Of a DNA stretch of 44,607 nucleotides, positions 24,443 to 34,100 are shown in pieces. The stretch comes from an uncultured Eubacteriales bacterium. Lineage in GTDB: Bacteria; Bacillota; Clostridia; Oscillospirales; UBA644. A program made the position numbers and the translations under genes. The stretch spans positions 1 through 44,607 of the forward strand of contig CAKSQP010000004.1 in assembly GCA_934486965.1 (NCBI GenBank). Reading direction: 5' to 3'. The notes beneath the pieces are model-generated. The model had not been told where the DNA came from. It was given only the letters and a program-made list of their open reading frames with translations, and ran no database searches. Every line of letters begins with the position of its first letter. Position 1 is the stretch's first letter.

Positions 24443-25319
24443 GAAAAACGACCTCCTTTAATTTTCCCGTATTTTTTCCGTTTTCCAAAAAGACGGCGGA
24501 GGAAAAAAGCGAAAGAAGCGCCGCCGCAACGGGACGTTTTTTCGCCCCCGCAAGGTTTTCGGCGTGCGCCGATACGATAAATTTCACACCGGAATTCATT
24601 CCCTCTTCGATTTTCGAAACTTCTTCCGAAAGCGTGATTTCGTCACAGATTATGACTTTCGGGGAAAGAGACGACAGCGCGTGGGCTATCCCCTCTTTTT
24701 TCGGATAGTTTTCGAGGACGTCGCAGGAATAAAAATTGCTTTTTCCCATTGAAAGTTCGCCGCGGCAGTCGATAAGGGCGACAGGCAAAGCCGAAAGCGA
24801 CAGTTTTCGGGCGATATCGCGGAGTGCCGTCGTTTTCCCGCCGTCGGGAGGAGAAAAAAGCACGGTATTTTTAATTTCGGGGCGTGTTATTTTTTCAAAA
24901 AAGGCGTCCGACGCTCCGAAAATATCCCGCGAAATTCTGAAACACAGCGATGAAATTCCGACGATGACGGGTTTTCCGTTTTTCATTTCCGCTTTTCCCG
25001 AAAGAGAGACGCGGTGTCCGCCTTTAAGGGTCATTATCCCGTTTTCTATCTCTTTTTCGTGGGCGTAATAGGAAAAGCCCGTGATCTTGCGGACGGTCTC
25101 CGCAAAAAGTGCCTCGCTCACAACATATCCGCCGTAATAATCCGACGGTTTTCCGTTTTCGGAAAGAAAATTTCCGCCGTCCGCCGTCACAAGAAAAAGC
25201 GGCGCGTTTTTTATAAGTCTTATTTCCGTCGCCCGTTTTTTCATGTCGGACGGCAGATTTTCAAGTATTTTTTTCAGGGTTTCGGGCAAAAAAGAAACCG
25301 CCCCGTCAAACGCTGTCAT
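24435..25319 (-). CDS. spoIIIAA: Stage III sporulation protein AA (ATPase)
   Basis: A 294-aa cytoplasmic secretion-type ATPase that energises the SpoIIIA channel. RATEIRLIKNAPL and GFSYYAHEKEIENG are family segments. Walker A reads FSPPDGGKTT, so the first glycine of the usual GPPxxGKTT is serine; Walker B is KVIICDEI. ATG at 25319 behind GGAGGTGA. First gene of the operon; in sporulating cells it is under sigma-E, but I could not find a convincing sigma-E promoter in the 70 bp upstream. Confidence 0.94.
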   Translation of the reverse strand: MTAFDGAVSFLPETLKKILENLPSDMKKRATEIRLIKNAPLFLVTADGGNFLSENGKPSDYYGGYVVSEALFAETVRKITGFSYYAHEKEIENGIMTLKGGHRVSLSGKAEMKNGKPVIVGISSLCFRISRDIFGASDAFFEKITRPEIKNTVLFSPPDGGKTTALRDIARKLSLSALPVALIDCRGELSMGKSNFYSCDVLENYPKKEGIAHALSSLSPKVIICDEITLSEEVSKIEEGMNSGVKFIVSAHAENLAGAKKRPVAAALLSLFSSAVFLENGKNTGKLKEVVFLD

Positions 25320-25362
25320 TCCGTCACCTCCGTGACTGATAAATGATATGCGGACAAGGCGT

Positions 25363-25391
25363 AAAAAAGAACGGCGATTTTCGGTCGCCGT
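25363..25391 (-). terminator. Intrinsic terminator of argH
   Basis: ACGGCGA/TCGCCGT stem with a seven-base loop; on the minus strand it is followed by TTCTTTTTT. It separates argGH from the spoIIIA operon. Confidence 0.85.
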
Positions 25392-25395
25392 TTCT

Positions 25396-26769
25396 TCATT
25401 CGATTATTTTCTTTATCTTTCCAATCTGTTGCTCCACCGAGCAGGGTCCGGTGCCGCCCTCCGAAATACGCTTTTTCACGCAGGTCTCGAGCGAAATTTC
25501 TTCATAGATATCTTCGTCGAAAAGCGGATCGTATTCCTTATATTTTTCAAGGGGCAGAGTGTCGAGGGTGTCCCCTGTTTTTATGCAGTCGGAAACGATC
25601 GCTCCGACGGCTTTATATGCGGTTCTGAAAGGCACGCCCTTTTTGGTTAAATAATCCGCAAGGTCGGTCGCGTTTATAAAGCCTTTCTTTGCCGCGGCAT
25701 ACATATTCTCTTTTTTGACGGTCATCGTCTCTATCATCGGAGAAAAGATCGAAAGACACTTTTTGACGGTGTCGATACTGTCGAAAACGGGTTCTTTATC
25801 CTCCTGCATATCTTTGTTATATGCAAGCGGAAGCCCCTTTAAGACGGTAAGCAGAGAGAACTGATCGCCGTATACTCTTCCCGTTTTTCCGCGGATAAGT
25901 TCCGCCATATCGCTGTTTTTCTTCTGCGGCATTATCGACGAACCCGTCGTAAAGGCGTCGGAAAGTTCGACAAAGGAAAATTCCCAACTCGACCAGAGGA
26001 TAATTTCTTCGCAGAAGCGCGAAAGGTGGGTCATTATAAGGGAGCAGGCGTTCATTATTTCGACCGCGAAATCCCTGTCGGAAACGGCGTCCATGCTGTT
26101 CTGCATGACGTCGGAAAATCCGAGAAGAGAGGCTTCGTACTGCCTGTCGGTGGGATAGGTCGTTCCCGCAAGCGCGCACGCGCCTATCGGCGACGAATTC
26201 ATTCGTTTCGCGGCGTCCTCGATTCTGCCGATATCCCTTACAAACATCTGCGCGTAAGCAAGCAGGTGGTGCGCAAAAACTATCGGCTGAGCCCTTTGCA
26301 GGTGGGTGTATCCCGGCATTATCGCGTCCTTATTTTTTTCCGCCTGACAAACAACTGCGGAAATGGCTTTTTTAAGGAGCATTACGATATTTTCACATTC
26401 GCCGCGCAGATAAAGTCTGAAATCAAGGGCGACCTGATCGTTGCGGCTTCTTGCGGTATGCAGTTTTTTGCCCGCGTCGCCTATACGGGAGGTGAGTTCC
26501 CCCTCGATAAAGGTGTGGATATCCTCGGCGGTCATATCTATCTCAAGTTTTCCGCTTTCGATATCCGAAAGGATCTCTTCAAGCGACGAAACTATCTTTT
26601 CGGCGTCGGACGCGGGAATGATATTCTGTTTTGCAAGCATTTTCGCGTGGGCAACCGAGCCTTCTATATCCTGCTTATACATACGGCTGTCGACGGAAAT
26701 CGACGAATTGAAATCGTCCGCTTCCTTATTTATTTCGCCCGACGATCTGCCCGCCCAAAGTTTAGACAT
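25396..26769 (-). CDS. argH: Argininosuccinate lyase
   Basis: A 457-aa enzyme that splits argininosuccinate into arginine and fumarate. Fumarase/aspartase superfamily signature GSSIMPQKKNSDM near residue 282, HTARSRNDQVALD near 107, and GYTHLQRAQP near 155. ATG at 26769 behind GGGAGAA, 12 bp after argG. Forms a two-gene arginine operon. Confidence 0.96.
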   Translation of the reverse strand: MSKLWAGRSSGEINKEADDFNSSISVDSRMYKQDIEGSVAHAKMLAKQNIIPASDAEKIVSSLEEILSDIESGKLEIDMTAEDIHTFIEGELTSRIGDAGKKLHTARSRNDQVALDFRLYLRGECENIVMLLKKAISAVVCQAEKNKDAIMPGYTHLQRAQPIVFAHHLLAYAQMFVRDIGRIEDAAKRMNSSPIGACALAGTTYPTDRQYEASLLGFSDVMQNSMDAVSDRDFAVEIMNACSLIMTHLSRFCEEIILWSSWEFSFVELSDAFTTGSSIMPQKKNSDMAELIRGKTGRVYGDQFSLLTVLKGLPLAYNKDMQEDKEPVFDSIDTVKKCLSIFSPMIETMTVKKENMYAAAKKGFINATDLADYLTKKGVPFRTAYKAVGAIVSDCIKTGDTLDTLPLEKYKEYDPLFDEDIYEEISLETCVKKRISEGGTGPCSVEQQIGKIKKIIE

Positions 26770-26781
26770 AAGTTTCTCCCG

Positions 26782-28008
26782 TTATTTACTGTTCTTTTCT
26801 TTTACCTGAGCCTGAACCTTTATCGGAAGACCGAAGAGGTTGATAAAGCCCGCGGCGTCCGCCTGATTGTAAACGTCGTCTTCGTCAAAAGTTGCTATTT
26901 CGGGATCGTAAAGCGAATAGGGGCTCCAGACTCCCGCGTTTATCATATTTCCTTTATAGAGTTTAAGGCGGACTTTACCCGTTACGTTTTCCATTGCCTT
27001 GTCGACAAAAGCGGAAAGCGCTTCGCGGAGAGGGGTATACCACTGACCGTTATAGACAAGATCGGCAAAGGTTATAGAAAGTTCCTGTTTTTTATGGGCA
27101 AGGTATTTATCGAGACATATAGTTTCGAGAACCGAAAGCGCTTTATAAAGAATAGTTCCGCCGGGGGTCTCGTAAACGCCGCGGCATTTCATGCCGACAA
27201 GCCTGTTTTCGACGATGTCGAGAAGACCGATACCGTTTTTGCCGCCGACTTCGTTGAGTTTTAAGATTATTTCCTTTGCGCTCATTTTCTCGCCGTTAAA
27301 CGCGACGGGAACGCCCTTTTCGAAATCAAGGGTTATATAGGTCGGGACGTCGGGAGCGGTTATCGGGGAAACTCCCATTTCGAGAAAGCCTTCTTTTTCG
27401 TAGGTCGGTTCGTTACCCGGATCTTCAAGGTCGAGACCTTCGTGGGAAAGATGCCAGAGGTTCTTATCTTTCGAATAGTTTGTCTCGCGGCTTATTTTAA
27501 GAGGAATATTATGCTTTTCGGCATATTCTATCTCTTCTTCACGGCTCTTTATCGACCATTCGCGCCACGGAGCGATAATCGGCATATCGGGAGCGAAAGC
27601 CTTTATCGCAAGTTCGAAACGGACCTGATCGTTTCCTTTGCCTGTGCAGCCGTGGCATATAGCGTCGGCGCCCTCGGCTTTTGCAATTTCGACGATTCTT
27701 TTTGCGATTATCGGACGCGCAAAACTTGTTCCGAGAAGATATTCTTCGTATTTAGCCCCCGCTTTGACGGTCGGGATAACGTATTCGTTTACGAATTCGT
27801 CGGTGAGGTCTTCAATATAGATTTTCGACGCTCCCGTCTTTATCGCCTTTTCTTCAAGGCCCTCAAGTTCCGACGCCTGACCGACATTACCGGAAACGGC
27901 TATGACCTCGCAGTTATTGTAGTTTTCCTTTAACCAAGGGATTATTATAGATGTGTCAAGTCCGCCCGAATAGGCAAGAACGACTTTTTTGATATTTTCT
28001 TTTTTCAT
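26782..28008 (-). CDS. argG: Argininosuccinate synthase
   Basis: A 408-aa ATP-dependent ligase joining citrulline and aspartate. ATP-binding P-loop motif AYSGGLDTS at residue 12, GCTGKGNDQVRFE near 120, and the C-terminal SLYDPEIATF. I choose the ATG at 28008, six bases after GAGGTG; a GTG three codons upstream is possible. Confidence 0.96.
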   Translation of the reverse strand: MKKENIKKVVLAYSGGLDTSIIIPWLKENYNNCEVIAVSGNVGQASELEGLEEKAIKTGASKIYIEDLTDEFVNEYVIPTVKAGAKYEEYLLGTSFARPIIAKRIVEIAKAEGADAICHGCTGKGNDQVRFELAIKAFAPDMPIIAPWREWSIKSREEEIEYAEKHNIPLKISRETNYSKDKNLWHLSHEGLDLEDPGNEPTYEKEGFLEMGVSPITAPDVPTYITLDFEKGVPVAFNGEKMSAKEIILKLNEVGGKNGIGLLDIVENRLVGMKCRGVYETPGGTILYKALSVLETICLDKYLAHKKQELSITFADLVYNGQWYTPLREALSAFVDKAMENVTGKVRLKLYKGNMINAGVWSPYSLYDPEIATFDEDDVYNQADAAGFINLFGLPIKVQAQVKEKNSK

Positions 28009-28040
28009 TTTCCGCACCTCGCAATTTGTTTTATGCGGAT

Positions 28041-28069
28041 ATTATACGCGAAACAGGGATATTTGTCAA
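28041..28069 (-). promoter_or_regulatory. Sigma-A promoter of argGH
   Basis: Perfect TTGACA (28069-28064) and TATAAT (28046-28041) with a 17-bp spacer on the minus strand, 32 bp before the start codon. Confidence 0.92.
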
Positions 28070-28086
28070 TAATTATACAGTTTTTG

Positions 28087-28100
28087 TGCATATTATTTCA
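28087..28100 (-). promoter_or_regulatory. Candidate ARG box upstream of argGH
   Basis: TGCATATTATTTCA (plus strand) matches the ArgR half-site pair TGAAT-N4-ATTCA with one change per arm, and is followed by a further AAATTCA at 28102-28108. It lies just upstream of the -35 box. An argR gene in the same window makes repression by ArgR plausible. Confidence 0.45.
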
Positions 28101-28179
28101 CAAATTCATTTTGCGGCAACAGAATTTTTTCGCACAGCCGCAAGGAATATTCGAAAAATCACAAAAGAACATAAAAATA

Positions 28180-28218
28180 CGGACTTTTGCATAATTTTTA
28201 CTTTTATGCAAAAGTCCG
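28180..28218 (-). terminator. Terminator-like hairpin after the beta-helix gene
   Basis: A 14-bp perfect stem (CGGACTTTTGCATA with its complement) around an AT-rich loop, six bases after the stop codon at 28224. The following minus-strand sequence is T-rich. The rest of 28101-28179 holds nothing else I recognise. Confidence 0.7.
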
Positions 28219-28223
28219 ACCGA

Positions 28224-30230
28224 TTATTTTCTTATTCCGACATCGGAAATATCAAATCCGACAAAGCCGACGGAGAATGCGGGAGAGTTTTCGGAAAGGG
28301 CGAAATCGCCGTTTTCGGGGTCTCTGAAAAGCGGGTCCGAAACGACCGAGCCTTCCTCCATTCCCTTTTCTTTGATTTCGGAAATGTTTCTGAAACCGTC
28401 TTCGTTTATATAGACGACGTTTTCTTTTCTTTCGGAATCGAAGATAAGGTTATTGCGGCATATAAAGTTCGGGTCGTCAAGTTGAGGCTTTTCGAAACGG
28501 TGAACGGGAACGCCCGACGTATATATAATATTGTTTTCGTAAATGTTGCCGAGGTGTTTTTCAGGGAGCGTCACTCTCATAATTTCACAGCCCGCTTTTG
28601 CAAAAATGTTGTTTCTTATGAGGTTCGACGTTCCGTAGTTCATGTGGTAGCAGTTTTCGGAGACGTCGTAGCAGACATTGTTTTCGACGGTTATCCCGCT
28701 GCTGCCCTCGTCGTTATAAATTGCCCAGCCGCCGTATTCAAGGCTTTTTACGTCGTGGATAAGGTTATAGGAAACGACCGTTCCGGGTTGGGCGCCGAGC
28801 AGATAAATTCCGCCCATATCCGAAAGCACGCCCTGACCGATATTGTGGATATGGTTTTTCGAAATGAGGTTGTCCCTCGAAACGTTGGGCTTGTATCCCC
28901 ATGTCCAGCCGACCGAAATTCCCGTATAGAAAAGGTCGGTTATATGATTATGGGTTATCTTGCAGTTAAAGGAATTCTTGACAAGGATACCGCACGCCGA
29001 AAGATAGCGTCTGCCGCATCTTTCAATAAGATTATCGGAAATTTCTATATTGTGAGTGCGGCTGACCTCCGCTCTGCCCGCTTCGCCGCCGTCGACCTTT
29101 ACGCCGCCCGCGCCGCCGTCGTAAAAAACGTTTTTCAGAATTTTTATATCGGAGCAGGAATTGCCGACGTTTATTCCGTGAAGTCCGTAATTTTCAAAAA
29201 CGCAGTTTTCGAAAGTGATGTTTTTGCACGCGTAGATATTCGCGGTTCCCGAGGCGTTCGAAACGCCCTGAGCGTCGGAGGCGGACTGTCTCGGTTCTTC
29301 GTTGCCGAAGACGTCCTTTGTGCTTCCGTAGTCGCCGCGCGTGTTTCTGAATTTGATGTTTCTTACGCGGATACTGCGGCAGTAAGCGTCTTTATCGGGT
29401 TCGCCGCCGATATCGATAAGGGAATGAAGTTCGGGAGCGTAAGCCGAGATATTCTCAAAATCTCCGTTTTCGGGGATATAATAGACCATTCCGTTTTTGC
29501 GGTCGAGATACCATTCGCCGGGTTTTGAGAAAGTCGACGGAACGTTTTCGAGATAATACTGAAAATTATGGGTAATATTAAAACGGGAGTAATATTTCAT
29601 TACGAGTTTGCCCGTTTCTCTGTCGTAACTCTCTATCGGGGTATGCTCGTCTATCCAGTAGTGGCAGAAACTCAAAATACAGTCTTCGATATTTTCGACG
29701 GGGTTGAGGTCCTCTTTTTCGGCGATAAACCATTTCGAAAAGTCGTAAAGCCCCTCGCCCTTGTCTTCCGCCTCGACAATTTTGAAAAAGCCGTTTTCGG
29801 GATATCTCGAAAGTTTCGCTCTTTTCCCGTTGACATAGAGGTCGGTGAAGTTCCAGTCGCCTTTTTTGACGTCTTCGACATAAGCACCGAGGCAGTCAAC
29901 GCCGTTGAAAGTCGTCTTTTCAAAGCCCGTTATCTTTCTGCCGCCGTTCAAAGTCACTTCTTCGCCCTTGTACGGTTCAACAGTCAGGTTTGACGCGGGA
30001 TAGCCTATCGAAACGGGAGTTTTGAGAAAATATTCTCCGCCGACAATCTTTATCGTAAGCGGCTGTAACGCCCCTCCGCCGCGGATTTCATTTACGGCAG
30101 TCAGAGCCTCTTCAAAAGAAAAAAACGGACCGTCGTCCCCTCTTCCCGTCGGTTCGGGGTAATATCCGTTGTATTTTTTACCGTCGTTTTTATTCGAAAC
30201 GTAAAGCGTTGAAATCTCAAAAAATCTCAT
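28224..30230 (-). CDS. Right-handed parallel beta-helix protein, GH141-like
   Basis: A 668-aa protein without signal peptide. An N-terminal segment with YVSNKNDG and FFSFEEALTAVNEIR, then GGEYFLKTPVSI and DLYVNGKRAKLSRYPENG, follows the layout of beta-helix glycoside hydrolases such as GH141. From about residue 320 to 560 there are many beta-helix rungs (NITFENCVFENYGLHGINVG, DNLIERCGRR, NHIHNIGQGVLSDMGGIYLL). Substrate might be a plant or mucin fucoside/xylan-type glycan, but catalytic residues cannot be assigned by eye. The cytoplasmic location would mean it processes imported oligosaccharides. Single gene with its own promoter. Confidence 0.78.
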   Translation of the reverse strand: MRFFEISTLYVSNKNDGKKYNGYYPEPTGRGDDGPFFSFEEALTAVNEIRGGGALQPLTIKIVGGEYFLKTPVSIGYPASNLTVEPYKGEEVTLNGGRKITGFEKTTFNGVDCLGAYVEDVKKGDWNFTDLYVNGKRAKLSRYPENGFFKIVEAEDKGEGLYDFSKWFIAEKEDLNPVENIEDCILSFCHYWIDEHTPIESYDRETGKLVMKYYSRFNITHNFQYYLENVPSTFSKPGEWYLDRKNGMVYYIPENGDFENISAYAPELHSLIDIGGEPDKDAYCRSIRVRNIKFRNTRGDYGSTKDVFGNEEPRQSASDAQGVSNASGTANIYACKNITFENCVFENYGLHGINVGNSCSDIKILKNVFYDGGAGGVKVDGGEAGRAEVSRTHNIEISDNLIERCGRRYLSACGILVKNSFNCKITHNHITDLFYTGISVGWTWGYKPNVSRDNLISKNHIHNIGQGVLSDMGGIYLLGAQPGTVVSYNLIHDVKSLEYGGWAIYNDEGSSGITVENNVCYDVSENCYHMNYGTSNLIRNNIFAKAGCEIMRVTLPEKHLGNIYENNIIYTSGVPVHRFEKPQLDDPNFICRNNLIFDSERKENVVYINEDGFRNISEIKEKGMEEGSVVSDPLFRDPENGDFALSENSPAFSVGFVGFDISDVGIRK

Positions 30231-30257
30231 AATAATATCCCTTTCTTAATTATTTCA

Positions 30258-30286
30258 ATCATAGCAAAAAAATCACCCGATGTCAA
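30258..30286 (-). promoter_or_regulatory. Sigma-A promoter of the beta-helix gene
   Basis: TTGACA (30286-30281) and TATGAT (30263-30258), 17-bp spacing, minus strand. Confidence 0.83.
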
Positions 30287-30323
30287 GAAAAGGCAGCGGA
30301 TTTTCGATATTTGTCAAAAGGGG

Positions 30324-30352
30324 TTGAAATAAACGGCGAAATATGGTAAAAT
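30324..30352 (+). promoter_or_regulatory. Sigma-A promoter of the cyclophilin gene
   Basis: TTGAAA at 30324-30329 and TAAAAT at 30347-30352 with 17-bp spacing, divergent from the beta-helix promoter. Confidence 0.75.
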
Positions 30353-30385
30353 ATATTGAATAAACACTTTAAGGAGAAAAGAATT

Positions 30386-30856
30386 ATGGTTAAGATAGAA
30401 ATGGAAAACGGCGGGGTAATAACCCTTGAACTTTACCCCGACAAAGCGCCGAAAACGGTTGCGAATTTCGAAAAACTCGTAAAAGAGGGTTTTTACGACG
30501 GACTTATTTTCCACCGCGTTATTTCCGGTTTTATGATACAGGGCGGAGACCCGACAGGCACGGGAATGGGCGGTTCGGAAGAGGAAATTCCCGGAGAATT
30601 CGCCGCAAACGGGTTTGAAAACCCCGTTTCTCATGTCAGAGGCGTAATTTCGATGGCAAGGACGAACGACCCGAATTCCGCAAGTTCGCAGTTCTTCATT
30701 ATGCATAAGGACGGGACTTTCCTTGACGGACAGTATGCCGCGTTCGGAAAAGTCGTCGACGGGATAGAAGTCGTTGACGAAATAGCGGAGGTCGAAACAA
30801 ACGCAATGGATAAACCGCTCAAAGAGCAGAGGATAAAAAAGGCAACAATAATATAG
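30386..30856 (+). CDS. Peptidyl-prolyl cis-trans isomerase, cyclophilin type
   Basis: A 156-aa cytoplasmic cyclophilin that accelerates proline isomerisation. Active-site segments FHRVISGFMIQGGDPTGTG (F, H, R, Q, G), GVISMARTNDPNSASSQFFI and LDGQYAAFGKVVDG are complete. No signal peptide. ATG at 30386 follows AAGGAG. It ends in TAG, showing that TAG is used as a normal stop here. Confidence 0.95.
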   Translation: MVKIEMENGGVITLELYPDKAPKTVANFEKLVKEGFYDGLIFHRVISGFMIQGGDPTGTGMGGSEEEIPGEFAANGFENPVSHVRGVISMARTNDPNSASSQFFIMHKDGTFLDGQYAAFGKVVDGIEVVDEIAEVETNAMDKPLKEQRIKKATII

Positions 30857-30898
30857 GCGATTCACCTTTTAAGGTTCGCAATATAAATTAAAAATTTT

Positions 30899-31022
30899 GA
30901 AGATACGGTTTTGAAAAGTTGTAAACTGAGTAGATGCAGGAATCCGGTTCGAATCCGGAACAACCGCCATTACTGTATTTGACGGCATAATTGCAGTCAT
31001 AAGTCAGACCCTCCGTATCTTC
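30899..31022 (+). promoter_or_regulatory. Cobalamin riboswitch
   Basis: A 124-nt leader closed by a perfect 10-bp P1 helix (GAAGATACGG with CCGTATCTTC). Inside are recognisable cobalamin-aptamer words: GGAATCCGGTTCGAATCC, CCGCCATTACTGT with a matching GACGGC, and AAGTCAGACC near the 3' end. The compact size suggests a variant without the large P6-side extension. It is followed by an intrinsic terminator, so it should switch the downstream operon off when cobalamin is plentiful. The promoter in 30857-30898 is not clear to me. Confidence 0.85.
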
Positions 31023-31044
31023 GGTTCACGCTTTATGGTGGGAG

Positions 31045-31076
31045 GAGCACAACCGTTTTCGGCTGTGCTCTTTTTT
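31045..31076 (+). terminator. Riboswitch expression platform terminator
   Basis: GAGCACAACCG-TTTT-CGGCTGTGCTC stem with one mismatch and six T residues. CGGTTCA (31022-31028) and TGAACCG (31082-31088) flank it and could extend the hairpin or serve in switching. Confidence 0.88.
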
Positions 31077-31111
31077 CAGGCTGAACCGCAAAAGAAAAGG
31101 AGAGTTAAAAA

Positions 31112-34100
31112 ATGAAAAACAGCGCAAAGAAAATCATCTCGCTCGTTCTCTGTTTCGTTTTCGTCTTTTCGCTCCTGCCGTTAAACGCGGCGGCGGAAAG
31201 CGCGGGGCTTGAAATCGGAACGCCCGATGAAATGCGGCAGTTCGCCGACAGAGTAAACGCGGGAGAAACGTTTGAAGGTCAGACGGTAACGCTTACCGCG
31301 AATATCGACCTCGGCGGAGAAGAAAACCCATGGACTCCAATAGGAAGCAAATCGGTGCAGTTCAAGGGCACTTTTGACGGCGGCTATCACGTCATCTCGG
31401 GGCTTTACGTTTCGGGAACGACCTATTCGGGTCTTTTCGGCAACGTAAAAGGCGGTACGGTTAAAAATACGGTAGTCGAAGGCGAAGTCTCGGGCACAAG
31501 CAATGTTGCGGGCATTGTCGCTTATCTTGACGGCGGCAACATCGAAAACTGCGGAAACAGAGCCGATGTTTCGGGCGGAAGTGCAGTCGGAGGCGTTGCG
31601 GGATACCTTAACGGAACCTGTACGGTTTCGGGCTGTTTTAACACGGGAAATGTTTCGGGTTCAACAGGCTATATCGGCGGCGTTACCGGTCAGCACTGGA
31701 GAGCGGGAAACGTCGACGGCTGTTATAACACGGGTTCGGTTTCGGGGCCCGCGTCGGTCGGAGGTATTTCCGGCGGACACAAGGCAAGCAGTCCCGTACT
31801 TTCAAACTGCTTTAACGCAGGAAATGTTTCCGGTTCGGGCTCGAACGTCGAATCGGTCCTCGGAGCGGGAAAAACTTCGACAACAAACTGTTTTTACATA
31901 GAGGGAACGGGTTCCGACAGCAAAGGTTCTGTTGCGGTCTCTTCTTTTTCGGAAGCCCCGCTCTCGGAATATTTTACGGAGAAAAACGGACTTCCCTCAC
32001 TTCTCTGGGAAAGTAAAACAGACACCTCGGCGCCCGTAACAGCCGCTTTTACCGAAAAAACCGAACTCTCGGCAAAACTTGCCGAATACATAAAATCGGC
32101 GTTTTACGCGGCTAAAACCGAAGCGGGAGTTTCGGGGACCCTCTTGGGAGACGAAAACTATAAATCGGGAGCAAGTTCGACGGCGACCGACTGGCTCGCC
32201 CTCGCGATGGGACGTTTCGGACTTATAAGGGAAGACGGAAGCATTTTTCATATAACCGACGACGGCACGGGATACGACGATTATCTCGCGGCGATGAAAG
32301 CATATATAGAAACGACTTACGCAAATAACAACGGTATCCTGCACAGAGTAAAAGCCACCGAATGGCACAGGGCGGCGGTGACTGTTGCGGCTCTCGGCGG
32401 CGACGTCACAAAATTCGGAAAATATAACGGAAACGATATAGACCTTATTGCGGACGGAAGTTATAACTGCGTCGTTTCGGCAGGTCCCGGAGCGCAGGGA
32501 ATAAACGGCTGGATCTGGGGTCTTATCTCTCTTGACGCACAGAAAACCGAAGTTCCCGAAAACGCAAAATATACAAGAGAAAGATTTATAACCGAAATTC
32601 TTAAAATGCAACTTACCGACGGTGTCGGCGCAAACAAATACGGCGGCTGGGTCCTCGGCGGATACGGTTCGTCTTCCGACGTCGACATCACGGCAATGGC
32701 AATTCAGGCGCTCGCCCCCTACTATGCCGATGAAAAAACATATACATACGAAAATCAGAACAGCGGAGAAACCGTAACAAAGACCGTAAAGGAATGTGTC
32801 GACGAGGCGCTTGACAGACTCGGCAAAATGATGAACGAAAACGGCGGATTTGTTTCGTGGAACACCGAAAACTCCGAAAGTATCGCACAGGTCATCGTCG
32901 CGCTTACCGCGGTAGGTATAGACCCTGCGACCGACAGCCGTTTTGTTTCTCCGACGGGAAAAACCCTGCTTGACGGACTTCTCCGTTTCAGACTTTCTTC
33001 GGGAGGTTTTTGCCATGTCCTTTCTTCGGGATTTAACTCGATGGCAAACGATCAGGCGACCTACGCTCTCGTTTCTTATTGGAGATTTGAAAACGGGCTC
33101 CGTTCTCTTTACGATATGCGACCCGAAATGACGAAAGACGCAGCGGCAAAAACAGAGGCGGCGGCAAAGGCGATTTCCGACATTCCCGCGCCGGGAGCCG
33201 CAGACTTCAAAGCAAAGATAAAAACCGCACTTTCGGCTTATGAGGCGGTTGAAAAAGCGGACAGACGCTATGTCAAAAATCATAATCTTCTTTCCTCTTA
33301 CCTCGAACTTATCGGAGGAAAAGAAAACCTCGATAACGACGAAAGATATCTCATTTCTCTTTCGGTCGTTTCTTCTCCCGACAAAACGACATATTACGAA
33401 AACGAATATTTCGACAAGACGGGGCTTGTTATCAAGGGCGTTTACAGCGACGGTGACACGGTTGAAATAACCGATTACACCCTTTCGCAGAACGGTGCTT
33501 TCTCGCTCGGAACGACCTCGGTCACAGCAACATACGGAATATTCTCGGTTGAAATTCCCGTAACGGTTCTTGAAATAATGCCTTGGGACGGCAACGGGAC
33601 CGAAGAGTCTCCGTATCTTATAAAAACGGCGGAAGACCTCGAAAACCTCAGCACAAAGGTAAACAGCGGACACATGTTCACCGACATTTATTTCAAGATG
33701 GCGGCGGATATCGATATGGCAGACTTCCCCGACAGACTTCCGATAGGTTCTTCGTCTTCAAGACAGTTTGACGGTATATTCGACGGCGACGGCTATTCGA
33801 TATATAACCTCACCTCAAAAAGAGGCGGTCTTTTCGGATATGTCTGCAAATATGCGGTAATCAAAAACGTAACAATTGCAAGCGGCGAAATAGGCTCTTC
33901 AAACCTTTCATTTATGGGAGCTGTTGCAAATTGGAGCAACGGTGCGGACTTCATAAACTGTAAAAACGGTGCGACAGTCTACGGCTCGGGCTACTCGGGC
34001 GGCATTGTCGGCACGGTAAGAGACGGCGGCGAAAGCATTATTTCGGGCTGTGTAAACACAGGAAACGTTTACGGAAGAGATACCGCTATCGGCGGAATTG

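Noticed and set aside
25320..25362. Sigma-E promoter of the spoIIIA operon
   Set aside because: A CATATCAT-like -10 is visible but no acceptable -35 lies at the right distance, so I do not call it.
31997..33673. A 558-codon minus-strand open frame opposite the large surface protein
   Set aside because: Cys/Arg/Phe-rich composition, no family motif and no ribosome site; it mirrors the plus-strand barrel gene. The same applies to 28026-29528 and 26026-27264.
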